Part shown: positions 1-11,500 of the stretch, piece after piece
Numbering within the stretch: position 1 is the stretch's first letter
Layout: each line of letters opens with the position of its first letter
Origin: Bactrocera neohumeralis
Lineage: Eukaryota; Arthropoda; Insecta; Diptera; Tephritidae
DNA: 64,000 nucleotides
Direction: 5' to 3'
Assembly: GCF_024586455.1 (NCBI RefSeq)
Contig: NC_065923.1
Location: 50,848,264-50,912,263, forward strand
Program-made: the position numbers and the translations under genes
Notes under the pieces: model-generated
Database searches by the model: none
The model's input: only the letters and a program-made list of their open reading frames with translations
What the model was told of the DNA's origin: nothing

Positions 1-925
1 TATAGTTTTAAAGTTATTTGCATTTAAAGTTGAACAATTGATAACTTTTACATTGGTAATTTGTATATTGTGAATAACTTTTTCACTTATATTATGCACT
101 TTTCACTTACTAACACTTCACTATAACGTTTCTGTATATTAATTTTTTTAATATTTGTTGTAAATAAAGCTTTATTTTCCGCGCCTTTCCAGTGATACCC
201 ATTTTATTCCCGAAATCCGGGGATGCTATTCTAAATCCCAGCCCAAATAGTTGTCATATTCAACTTTAAACGGAAATATCTCGAAAACTACAAGTTTTCT
301 GCAGAATCTTCTACATCCGACCATACCCATTTTATTCCCGAAATCCTGGTACGGCATTCTAAAACCAACCCGTCAGATTCACATCTCGTCGATCAATAAT
401 AAAAACAGCACATCAAGTTACATAAACAAAAAACTTGTCAACCTCGGGGATGCCAAGCTATTTTCATCCATTTAGAAAAATCTCTTCACCTTTTTCAAAG
501 TGCTTTCGAACCCGGTTGATTTAGATATTATGCTCGATATAGCTTTTATAAAATCGACACCTTTTTTGGGTGTCCCCATTTCTACAATATTTGTATTTAT
601 TTACTTGAACTTTACTGGACTCCTTCTCGGTTATCGACAGGCAATGAATGTTATCATGATACTTTTATGGCCAATCCAAACTGCATTGGCATTCATAGTT
701 ACATAAAACCGTGTTCGAACGCAGAAATAGTAAATTGATTTAATTTTTAAAAAGGATTGATTATTATATATATTTGTGATAACAAAAAGATTTTTTGGGA
801 AAACCTGAGTATAAGGATATTCTGATCGGATAAAGGATATTCTCCATATCAAGAATATATACATTTATAGCCACGGGATTCTTATAGTTTTAGAGATATT
901 TGCGTTTGAAGTTGAAAATTACCAG
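1..925. repeat. AT-rich stretch with a short dispersed repeat and a local duplication
   Basis: No gene is supported here. The motif ACTTTAAACGGAAATATCTC (or close variants) occurs at about 257-276 and, reversed, near 1-36 and 883-917, so it is a short dispersed repeat. Separately, TACCCATTTTATTCCCGAAA starts at 196 and again at 324, a duplicated unit of about 128 bases. Open frames of 60-77 codons here have no protein-like composition and overlap these repeats. Confidence 0.45.
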
Positions 926-1144
926 TATTTGCGGTACAATTTATTTTGATATAAAATTTATTTTATACTTATATTTATTATTTCCTACATTATATACTGC
1001 AAAAATTGTTTTGTATTAATATTAAGTTATTGTTCAATTATATTTATTTTAAAACAACTAAAGGTTGCAATGTGTCAAATACTCAGTTACCTTATAGACA
1101 TATTTTATAAATTAACTAAAAAAAATAGATAATACCCAAAACAG

Positions 1145-1400
1145 GATCTTTGGAGTTGCCTTTCGCAAAAAATTTTTTTGCTACCCCCACTGGGGTGTAC
1201 CAAGATTTTTCGCATAAAATACTTTTCTCGTTGGCGGCGTCTTCGAAAAAATAGTCCTGGTCGGTCCAATATCGGGGTGTACCAACTTTTTTTTCGCGTA
1301 AAGGTACTTTTTGCGTTAGCGGCCTTACGTCGCGCTACAAAAAAAATTACCCTGGTCGGTCCATCACCGCGGTGTGTCAAGTTTTTTTTGCGTAAAACCA
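1145..1400. repeat. diverged minisatellite array 1 (unit about 95 bp)
   Basis: Units share CCTGGTCGGTCC (1256 and 1351), a GGGGTGTACCAA segment, TTTTTCGCGTAAA and a GTTGGCGGC or GTTAGCGGC segment. The spacing is about 95 bases. The same unit type reappears at about 3180-3515, on the far side of the RTE-like relic. The roughly 95-residue open frames on both strands arise from the repetition and are not taken as genes. Confidence 0.65.
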
Positions 1401-1469
1401 CTTTTTGTTATTCTTTCTTTCTATATTATTTTTTTGGTTTGCAAAATATATTAGTATGGTAACACTGTG

Positions 1470-3180
1470 TATGTGTAGAAGTTGACGCAAGTGAGGATAG
1501 TTCTCTGATCGCCATTCACTTGGGAGTGGCAAGAAACGATTCTTTTACATATGACTCAAGCAGCCACGACTTCCGGTCTTTGACCAAGTATCCTCTGAGT
1601 AGCCTAAGAACATCCGTTTGAAGGCGAGCTAAAGTGAGAAGGCAAAACATCCCCTCCACAAGGTTGTGCGCTGAGAAATAAGGACTACGATTTAAGGGCA
1701 TACACCTGGAATGTCCGGTCCCTTAATTGGGAAGGTGCCGCTGCCCAGCTGGTTGATGTCCTCGTGAAAATAAAGGCTGACATCACCGCCGTCCAAGAAA
1801 TGCGGTGAACGGGACAAAGACTGAGACGAGAAGGTCCTTGTGGCATTTACTACGTGGTCATATAAAGGAGCGCAAATTTGGGGTGGGATTCGTGGTGGGA
1901 GAGAGACTCCGTCGCCGAGTACTGCCATTCACCTTGGCGCATGAACGTCTAGCTCCAATCCTCATCAAAGCGAAGTTCTTCAAGATATATGTGCTTGGCG
2001 ACTTTAACGCCAGGATGGGCAAAGAAGGTATCTTTGGCACTACAGTCGGTAAATTCAGCCTCCACGACGAAACATCCTCAAATCGGTCGAGGCTGTTCGA
2101 CATCGCCGGAGCTCGAAATATGGTTATCAGTAGTACTAGATTCTAGCATAAGAAAATTCATCAAGCCACCTGGCTGTCTCCGGATCGAAAAACCACCAAT
2201 CAACAGACATTCAAGCGATTTTCTACTAGTCTTTCGCACCTGATGTTTGCGAGCACTATTCAACAACTCGATATAAGGGAACTGTGGGACAACAATTCAG
2301 CATCCTTACGTACAGCTGCAACCGAAACCATTGATTTTTGGAAAATGCAAAAGAGCATCTGCTCCTCGTACCGTGTCGCAGCGAAGAGAAAACAGACTGC
2401 CTACCTCGCAGCGTTACGATTGACTACAACACGTGCGGGATAGGATAGATAACGGGAGTGGAAGAGTGAAGCGAGACACATCTGTAGACAGAAAAAGAGA
2501 GAGGCCGAAATGGGCAAGTATGAAAAGCTTGACAAGCTGGCAGACAGGGGTAATGCTCGAAAATTCTACGTAAAAATGCGCGAATATCAGGATTAAAGAC
2601 CGGAGCGTACTCTTGTAGAACCCACAGAGATGTTCTAGTTACCGATGCACAGAGAATACTAAAAATATGTAGGGAACACCTTTCCAGCCTGCTAATGGCA
2701 ATAAAAGTAAAGGTCAGGAGAAGGCGAGGCGAGGATTCCCCAATAGAGGACGATGGAGCAGACGTTCCATTGCCCTACCATGAAGAAGTTCGAATAGCAT
2801 TTACTCGGCTGAAGAACAACAACCGAGCTATTCAAATACGGTGGTGAAGAACTGATAAGTGCCATACATCAGCTTCTTTATAGAATATTGTCGGATTTTA
2901 AGTGTGGTCTGCCCAGTCTATAAAAAGGGGGACCAAACAATCTGTGCCAATTACTGTGAAATAAGCCTTCTCAACATCGCATACTAGGTTTTATCGAGCG
3001 AACTGTGTGAAAGATTAAAGCCCACCGTCAACAAACTGATTGGGCCTTATCAGTGTGGCTTTAGACCTGGCAAATCAACAACTGACCAGATATTCACCAT
3101 GCGCCAATTCTTGGAAAAGACCGGTGAAAAGAGAATCCACACACACCACCCCTTCGTCGATTTCAAAGCTGCTTTTGGCC
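1470..3180 (+). mobile_element. decayed RTE-like non-LTR retrotransposon, 5' part
   Basis: Reading the plus strand in shifting frames gives an APE-type endonuclease start near 1690-1810, including ADITAVQEMR followed by a stop where the family has tryptophan. Next come a GDFNARMGKEGIFG block near 1998-2040, the Arg/Lys-rich linker near 2380-2540, and pieces of reverse transcriptase (PTVNKLIGPYQCGFRPGKST near 3020-3080). Many stops and frameshifts make it non-functional. It ends inside the reverse transcriptase at FVDFKAAF, where minisatellite sequence begins. It is the only copy in the window that keeps the 5' leader, and it shares the family of the copies at 23.6-28.4 kb. Confidence 0.8.
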
Positions 3181-3515
3181 CTGGTCGAGCAAATATCCGA
3201 GGTCTCGCTTTAAAAAAGTAACCCTGGTCGAGCGATTACCCGGGATGACCGAAGTACTTTCGCATAGTACTCCTTCTGCGTTGGCGGCTTTCGGCCTCGC
3301 TTTAAAAAAATAACGATGGTCGAGCAAATACCCGGGGTGACCGAAGAACTTTCGCGTAGCACTCCTTTTTGCGTTGGCGGCCTTTGGCCGCGCTCTAAAA
3401 GACTAACCCTGGTCGAGCGAATACCCGGGGTGACAGAAGTACTTTCGCGTGGTACTCCTTTAAAAAAATAATCCTGATTGAACCAACACCCGGGGTAACC
3501 TAAGTATTTTATTAG
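3180..3515. repeat. diverged minisatellite array 2 (unit about 93 bp)
   Basis: CCTGGTCGAGC-type starts occur near 3181, 3223, 3314 and 3408. Each is followed by ACCCGGGGTGACC, GAAGTACTTTCGCGTAGTAC and GCGTTGGCGGC. The period is about 92-94 bases, and the units are recognisably related to array 1 at 1145-1400. The array is more GC-rich than its surroundings. Confidence 0.7.
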
Positions 3516-3984
3516 TTTGTTATGTAATACTGTTATATAAAATAACCTAGTTGTTTATTAAATTTAAATAAGAAAAAATCAATATGCATGAAAATTTTGT
3601 TTTAGTATTAGAACTAAGATTGCTAAATAAAGAAAGAGGAATTATATCGAAATAGAGAAATCCAGCGAATTGCTCATATTTGCTTATTATCATATGGCAG
3701 CGCTCCATTTCCTCGAAATTGTTAGCACATAAATGATGCTCACTACGAGTGTAAAAAGTAATATTTAAAATAAAGATTTCTTAGGTAAAAAAACTGCATA
3801 AAGGAAAAAATGTGGATGTATTTAAATGTTTATAGATTAATTTAATTTATTTGAAGTAAAAAATGTGCGAAAAATGTGTATAATGTGGTGTTTAATGTTC
3901 GAATTTTGGGAATTTTTGAACTTTGAAGTCGAATATCTCGTTTGCAGTACCTATAACCCTATATATTTTTTAATAATGAGGACT

Positions 3985-4040
3985 TCCTCTTTCCAACAGT
4001 ACCTTCAGATCGCGGCGCCAAAGAAATCGGAATTGTGCCG
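3985..4040 (+). repeat. short repeat, inverted relative to 6228-6283
   Basis: GACTTCCTCTTTCCAAC and GTACCTTCAGATCGCG occur here. Their reverse complements, with few changes, lie at about 6228-6283. The copy here directly abuts the RTE-like tail that follows. The nature of the element is unknown. Confidence 0.5.
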
Positions 4041-4042
4041 CT

Positions 4043-4275
4043 GTATGAGATATACAACGACATTGGCTATGTCATGTCGTACGTATGGCCGAAAACACTC
4101 CAGCTCTGAAAGTATTCGACGCAGTTCTCGCCGGGGAAGAAGAGGAATCGGAGAAGGACTTCGCTGCACTTGGTATCTTCAATTAACGCCACATTGCGAA
4201 AAGAAGAAACGACAGGCACGCTGTCTTTAACTCGGATGTAACCGCGTAAGCAGTGTCTACGTCAGTAAAGAAGAA
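4043..4275 (+). mobile_element. RTE-like retrotransposon, 3' end only
   Basis: The fragment encodes the C-terminal end of the family with frameshifts: YEIYNDIGYV, then ENTPALKVFDAVLAG, then the last exposed block before a stop. It finishes with the family's 3' signature (GTGTCTACGTCAGTAAAGAAGAAGAAG), ending in AAG repeats like the other copies. It is 5'-truncated and non-functional. Confidence 0.75.
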
Positions 4276-4675
4276 GAAGATGATCTCAAACTGTATATAA
4301 TTGAATTATGCTATTAAACTTACAGACGCATTGTTAGATATACATATACATATATGTTTGTGATAGTTTAAGAAAAGTGAAATAAATTTATAATTGATTT
4401 TTTTAAAAACTATTTTTTTTTTTTAAACTAATGGATTCTTTAGAGAAATTCCTGGTTATAAAAATATTACTTAACCGATACCTGTAACGCAGGGTAGAAT
4501 TTCTGATTAGTTGAAATAAAGAAACACAATATTGGTACTGCAGATCTGTTGGAACAGATGGCCGTTGTCGAGTTTTCTGACACATTACTGAGTAATCGAT
4601 AACGATCGATGTAGGAAGAATTGCTCTTTTGTTTAATTTTATTTTTATACATAAAGCTGTATAATGCTTCAGTTA

Positions 4676-5145
4676 GTTACCAACGTGCGCCCTTCCGTCA
4701 TGGATAATATGATACGAGACTCTTTGATTCGAGAGAGAGCTGCCAAAACTCGCATTTTTTATAACATTTGCCAATGATGCCACTGCTGAAAAATATTAGT
4801 TTGGGTATTTAATAAATTATACAAAACACAAAATTAAACACTTTGAAAATGCATACATATATAAATGCTAAAATGCAAAATCATTAATTAATTTATATAA
4901 ACATTTATTTTGCCAAAATATGTTCGCACAGTTCAATGAAATTTCATTTCACACTAATTTCGACAAGTAATTATAGCGGGTTACTTCTGGCATCCCGCCT
5001 TTTCTGAAATCAGCTGATCGAAATTCCCTGATCTTCTTCACTGTCAAATAACCAGGGAACGCGTTTGAGAGAAAAATGAAAGCCAATGCGAAAGTCTCGT
5101 ATCATATTATCCATGCTTCCGTACTGGCAACATACTTGTGCCGTT
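4676..5145. repeat. imperfect inverted repeat with 22-bp perfect core
   Basis: GGATAATATGATACGAGACT at 4702-4721 is repeated in reverse complement within 5093-5114. The match continues outward imperfectly (GTTACCAACGTGCGCCCTTCC against GTTGCCAGTACGGAAGC). The arms enclose about 370 bases of AT-rich sequence. It may be a degenerate small DNA transposon or a duplicated inverted unit. No coding function is assigned. Confidence 0.5.
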
Positions 5146-5582
5146 TTCTCTTGATCACAATTGAGCAATATTACCATTGCCCTATTTGTATAAATGATTT
5201 GCAAACTTACATCCAATTATTATATTATATATTATAGTATTCAACTTTAAGTTTGAGCCAGTTTAAGTACATTTTAAATAAGATCAAGTATATGTTTTGG
5301 TTACAAAAAAGTTTCGAGACTGGCAAGTCTGCGTTTAAGAAGGCAATTTCGTTTAGAGAGCTAACTCGATTTTATGGAAAAAATCCAATTTGTGCCATAA
5401 TTAACGTTACAGACGGTAGAACAGTTATATTGCTTAAATGAGAACGATAACAATTACGTTGTCCCTACGGAATTTCGGCACGTCGGTGACTAAATGAGAC
5501 ATGAGACAATCAATAGGCATTTAAAAAATTTTCTGTGTTGGTTTTTATATCTGGTGTGAAATATTTATTAAAATTACCTGTT

Positions 5583-8500
5583 ATGAATAAAGAAGTTCAT
5601 TACGAAGGTTGGTTGATAAAATCGCCACCCTCTAAGAGAATATGGAGATCGGTATGTTAAGAAAGAATGATATATCATTTGCATAAAATCAATGCATGTA
5701 AATCTTTGTTAGTTTCTTATGATGTGGTAGATTACATGTAAATATACTCTGTCTTTTATCCTCATATTGTGGTACAATGATTCGTTTGAAGACTGAGAAC
5801 AGAATTGGATAGTAAATTCGTAGTTTCGAAGTGGTCTTAGCAATTAATGAATCTTCATTAATTTTAATCATTTAGTTGTATTTTAAATAGTTAATCTATA
5901 AAAATGGTGTTTTCTTATTCCTCCGTTATGTGGTATATAGGTATGTATATAATGATGTCCGTTTATAAATGAATAAGCTATGTCAAATAAGAAGTTACAC
6001 ACATGCATATGTATGCATACATTTGTATTGTCAATTAATCAGTGTTGATGAATTGCTGAAACTATAACATAGGGAGAAATAAGTAAAAAGTAAAAAAAAA
6101 AAAAACGAAAAATTAAAAGAAATTGGTATGAAAAAAATGTTTACAATTATCACATCATGTCAACACTTGAAAATAATGCGCATAAGAAAAAGGCTTCTAA
6201 TTTCTAAACATCTCCAAATTGGGGACGATTACGATTCTTTCGGCGTCGCGATCTGAAGGTACCGTTGGAAAGAGGAAGTCGTCAAGATTAAAATGTATAT
6301 ATAGGTACCGCAAGCGCTTAGTTTATTAGGGGTGTTATGGAATCCAGGACAGAATTGCTTAGCTGTCAGGATTGCAAAACAATTCTGATTTTAAATGGTG
6401 TCACAGAATCTGATTGGATTTTTGTCTTTTCGAACATACGCAAAACCAATATTCAAACCAGCTGTTTACTAATGTGACAAAACTTGTAAATGAATACATT
6501 TGAAAGCAATCCTATTAAAGTTTTTAATAAGTTCCGAATTCAAGGAAGTTTTAAGAGATAACATTTATCGAATGAATAAAAACGCACAGACAATGAGTTG
6601 AAACCCGTTACATCAAAAAAAAATTTGAAGTTTCACTCAAAATTTAAAGTTTTACTCGAACTTTTTCTAAAACATGCAGCCAAATTTTAAAACTTCAACT
6701 GCAATGCAGTTGGGTTGAAGAATTATAAAAAAAGAGTGTATAACGTAATGCCGTCAATTAAAATCTCGAAATTAAGAAAGATTGCTTTGATAACACAACC
6801 TCTTCGTCGGTGAAAGTAAGTTTTTGTTGTTGTTGTAGCGGTAAAAATCTGCCGAGTAGACAGTCCTCGGCCGTATAAGAATCCGGGTTCGTTCCGGTTA
6901 CGTAGACCCCATTGTCGTGGAATTTGTTTCTCGGAAGATTGAGTACATTTTTTAAATCGACTGAGGTTGTACCACCCATTAACCGTGCATGGTTGAACAG
7001 ATGCTCTATGCTATGTTTTGCTACCCTTATTGCAGAAGTGGTGGAAAAATGCTATCAGCCCGGCGGAGACTTATAATTCACGAAAGAAGCCACAGCACAC
7101 TTGATACGGGTCCACAGCAAAAAGCTGTCTTTGGACTATCCAATCCGAGCAAAATGGTTTGTGTTGGACCATAGGTTTACATTGATTTTCCTGAATTGTC
7201 TCCGGAAAATGCGCAAGCATCTTATGATTCTGTGATCTGACATGGTGCGCTCTAATGACACGCTCATAGTGAAAACGGTCCAAGCAGTGGGTTCGTTACC
7301 CAAAGTGATGCCTAGCTCCTCTCTTCTATTTCTTGTGAATCCACCCAAATTTTCAATACTTAAATCACTACAATAATTGAAATCGTTCATTTTGCTATCT
7401 AATTCGAGTGTAAGAGTATTAATGAGATATATTTTTATTTCGCATATTTTTATGAAAATGCAAATTTTTAAATGCGCGTCTTTGGCATGCTCCTCAAATA
7501 ATGCACGCTTCTTTGACAGTATGACATTCAGGAAGATAAACTTATATTTGGTTCCTGAAGCTTCCTTACCTGCCCAGGTGTTGCTGTTGTGTCTGTTGCC
7601 CTTCCTCATTTGCTGTTGTTGTTTTATAGACCATCTTGTTCTTACGACCCTTGGCTCAACGCGGTGAACCGTCGGGTTAACGTTTAAGAAGAGAAACGCA
7701 AAGGCCGGCTGCGCCGCAGCGCCATCACGCCGCAAGGTCACCGTTGCTTCCAAATGGGGCAATGTTGAATAAGGTTTTTCATATCATAAATCTCCGTGAT
7801 TTTTTGCGCTTTTTTCAGTGTTACTTTAACAAAAGCAGTTTCATTGGTTGAAGTCCTGTTACCCACTCGCTTCTTTCAAAAAGCCTACGAATTCTCTATT
7901 GGGTTTAACTCAGGACTTTGGTAAGGTGTATCAATAACTTTGTCTTTTGGACCGGTGTATAGCTTGTACTTCAGTTTATTCGAGTTTTAGGAGCCATCAA
8001 ATCCAAATTTCTCTACGCTCCTCGAAATTTAATTTTTTAGAAAGTCCAGATATACCTCTTTTGTCATCACATCAGTGAAAATCCGCAGCTCTCCAACCCC
8101 TTTCGTTTGAAATACCAGGTGTACCCATTAAGAAACTACTGTTTTTTATGAAAAAGTAATACTTATTAATTTGGATTGAGAAGTAAAAAAAATATTCAAA
8201 GTATTGACCACGCCTTTTTACAAATTTTCACTACCTTTCTGGGAATATAATATCATATTTTGGAGCAAATTTTGTCTTGACACCCAATATTCGACTCCTG
8301 CTAAGAAATTGAATTGCTATAGCTTTCAAACTCTGTAAAATTATTTGTTGTGCAACATGACAGCCATTTGCTTTTGTCCATTTGCTTCTGTCCAATATTG
8401 CTTGCAGTTCGGCGTCTTCAAACGTTTTTGGTGGTCTTCTATTTTCTTTATTTCTCATACCAAAATCTTTATCTCTTAACCGTTGAAACCATCTCTTGCA

Positions 8501-11500
8501 TGTTGCTTCTGATAGAGCGTGCTCACCACATGTCTCGACAAACATTCGATGCGACTCTGCAGCACTCAATTCCCAAAACTTTGTCGTCACTTGAGTAACG
8601 CCTTGCAGTAGGGTTGCTCCGTGTCCTCCTGACTCGTGCTGGCATTACGTCCAACCCGGGCCCGAAGGAATTTTTTTCAGCGTTTTCGCTAAAAGGCTCC
8701 ATTCAAACTCCACCTCGGTCAGGTGTAATACATTCAATGGATGGAGTCGTCTTAAGACCTGTCAGTGGTCCCACTAATGAAACCTGGGAAACCCGCCAAC
8801 AAACGGGAGTCCTATCGTTCGATAGCTCTCCTCTCCCCAGTAGTGAAGACACTTAAGGCCTTGCAATCACACAATGCTATTGACACTAGGACATAGAACA
8901 AACTACGCTGCCTCCAGGACAGAAGAGGTGAACCAAGAACCATCTGAGCGGTCGTCAATTATCCGTACTGTTTCGAGGAAAAAATTTTAAACAGAAGAAT
9001 TAAACAAGGGGTTCCGCAGGGTGGTGTCCTCTTCCCGCTAACTTCTATGTCTCGAAACTCCTACAACCACCAGGGGAAGTTTCCATAACCTCGTACGCTG
9101 ATGATTGCACGATATTAATTTTGGACATTGGAATTGATGGCATGTGTTCAGAGGTAAACGGCTATCTCTCCGACCTTTCTCGCTTCTTCTCTCACGGAAC
9201 TGAACACTCTCCCCCATCAAATCCACAGCGACCATATTTACGAACTCGACGAAGGAGTACAGACATAACCTTAATATTGCAGTCGATGGCGTCAAAATTC
9301 TCCGCGTGACACTGGCAACCTCTTTGCATGCCCCATCAACCCCACTCATCTAACACCCCTCTCCCTTTGGTCCGACCCCGCCGAAACAGCACGTTTCATG
9401 CGCCTTCTGTTGGATGACATCGACGACAACTTGGCTAACCCTTACCATCCCAACGGGGACTAGGTATCCGTTAGAGCAACAACTCTGCAGCACTTTTCTT
9501 CAAATGCAAACAAAAAACTCATGCTTTCAGCAAATCTTCATTTTTCGGGACAATATTTGACTAAAATTTTTGAATATGTTTGACAGATGTCATGCCAACC
9601 AAATAGAAAAAAAATTAAGGCTCTCATAACACATTTGTATCTTAACGCTCACTTAATACCGGTATATCTCCACACCATTACGGAGAGCTTGGTAAATTTT
9701 ACAGTTGGTATGATGTTCTTCTGTTACACAGTTGTGTTTTTGTTGTGTTTGGCTTTCTCCAAACTTTGTAGGGTCCATCATAGTATTATATCATTATCTT
9801 CGTCTCGTCACAAAAACGTCATTCCAGTACTCAGCGAGCCTGTTAACATTGCCAATAGCAAAGACAAGTCGCTTTTCAATATTAACTGCAGAAAGCAACA
9901 GGCATTTGGCTTACTGATGGCAATAATTTTTATGAACAGATGCCAACTGCTTTAAGCTTCTTCTTCTTTACTGGAGTAGACACCTCTTACGCGGTCATAG
10001 CTGAGTTAAAATAGCGCCCAGTCGTTTTTCGGTTTTTAGCGCCAATTCAAGATACCAAGCGCAACTAGGTCTTTCTCCACCTGATCTCTCCAACGGAACG
10101 AAGATCTTCCTCTGCTTCCACCGTCGGGTACTGAATCGGAAACCTGTAAAGCTGGAGTGTTCTTCCATCCAGAAAATATGACTAAGCCAGCGCAGCCGCT
10201 GTCTCTTAATTCGCTGAAATATGCCAATGTCGCCGTATATCTCGTATAGCTCATCGTTCCATCGACTGCGGTATTTCCCGTTGCCAATGCGCAAAGGACT
10301 ATAAATCTTCCACAAAACCTTTCTCTCAAACACTCCTAAATGATACATTTTGTTGTGCTGGAATCTAGGTAACATAACCATATTTCGATTATGAACATGA
10401 AGGTTGAATTTTCCAACTGTTATACCAAAGAAGCCTTCTTTGCCAACCTGGCGTTAAAATCGCCGAGAAAAAATGTTAACATCGTGGCGGGAGCAGTTGT
10501 CATAAGCGCGCTCCTGCCGCTCATAAAAGGCATCTTTGGTCATATCAGGCGTGGGCGCAAATCAGTGTTATGTTGAAAAATTTTGCTCTAATGCGGATTG
10601 TGGCTAGATGCTTACCCACCGGAATAAATGCCGGGTATAGTTCTACGATTGTAACTGCTTACCCAGAAGCATGACTATTCCCCATTAAACCTCAGGTTTG
10701 CTTGCGGATTATTGTTGGTTTTCTAACTCGAATAGTTCTAGGTGATACAAACAACCGTTAGGTGAACAAAACTATTATACTCTGTAGCAACATATAGCAA
10801 AAGCTTAAAAAGGTATCATAGTTTACGAAATATGAATTGATAAATGTATTTTTTCTTTTTGCAAACAATTAATTGGCAAATCGTATATACAATACAATAA
10901 CTTTTATTAAGATCCTAACAATGTTAGTCAAGAAAAGTAAAAAAACAAAACTATATTATTGCTTTTATCTTCTGTCTTGCAGTGTTGGCGCCGTCGCTGG
11001 TTTACACTTAAGCAAGGAGAAATACCTGAACAGTTTTGCCTTGAATACTACACTGATCGTAATTGTCGAAAACTGAAAGGTATTATTGATTTAGATCAAT
11101 GTGAGCAGGTTGATTGTGGTCTCCGGTTGGAAAACAGGAAACAAAAATTTCAGTATATGTTTGATATTAAAACGCCGAAACGGACCTATTATTTAGCTGC
11201 TGATTCTGCAGAAGACATGCGTGATTGGGTTAATTGTATTTGTCAAGTATGCCACTTACACGATACCAACCATTCATTGGAATATAATGGTAATTTTTCT
11301 TTATTTATTTTATGGGAACTTAATCAAATCAAACGCCTTTATCACATTTTTTAATTTCTACTTTGATAATTTATCATAAAAAAATAAATACGACAATAAT
11401 ACAATATATCGACCAAGGGTAATTCGTCCAACATTACAGCTTTCTATTGGCTAACAACTTCTTCAGTTGAATTGATACGAAAGTGTCAAACCAATTGCTA

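Larger units (their letters stand above)
5652..10982 (+). other. dos: dos intron 1 (5.3 kb), repeat-filled
   Basis: The donor GTATGTTAAG follows the TCG codon at 5649-5651, and the acceptor TCTTGCAG precedes the exon that starts with CWRRRWFTLK. The intron contains SINE-like, mariner, jockey-like and RTE-like fragments, listed separately. About 5660-6220 and 6290-6800 hold only AT-rich sequence in which I recognise nothing. Confidence 0.85.

Noticed and set aside
7136..7762. 208-codon open frame on the minus strand
   Set aside because: It runs through a Gln-rich repeat, unrelated AT-rich sequence and an endonuclease-like scrap; the pieces do not belong to one protein.
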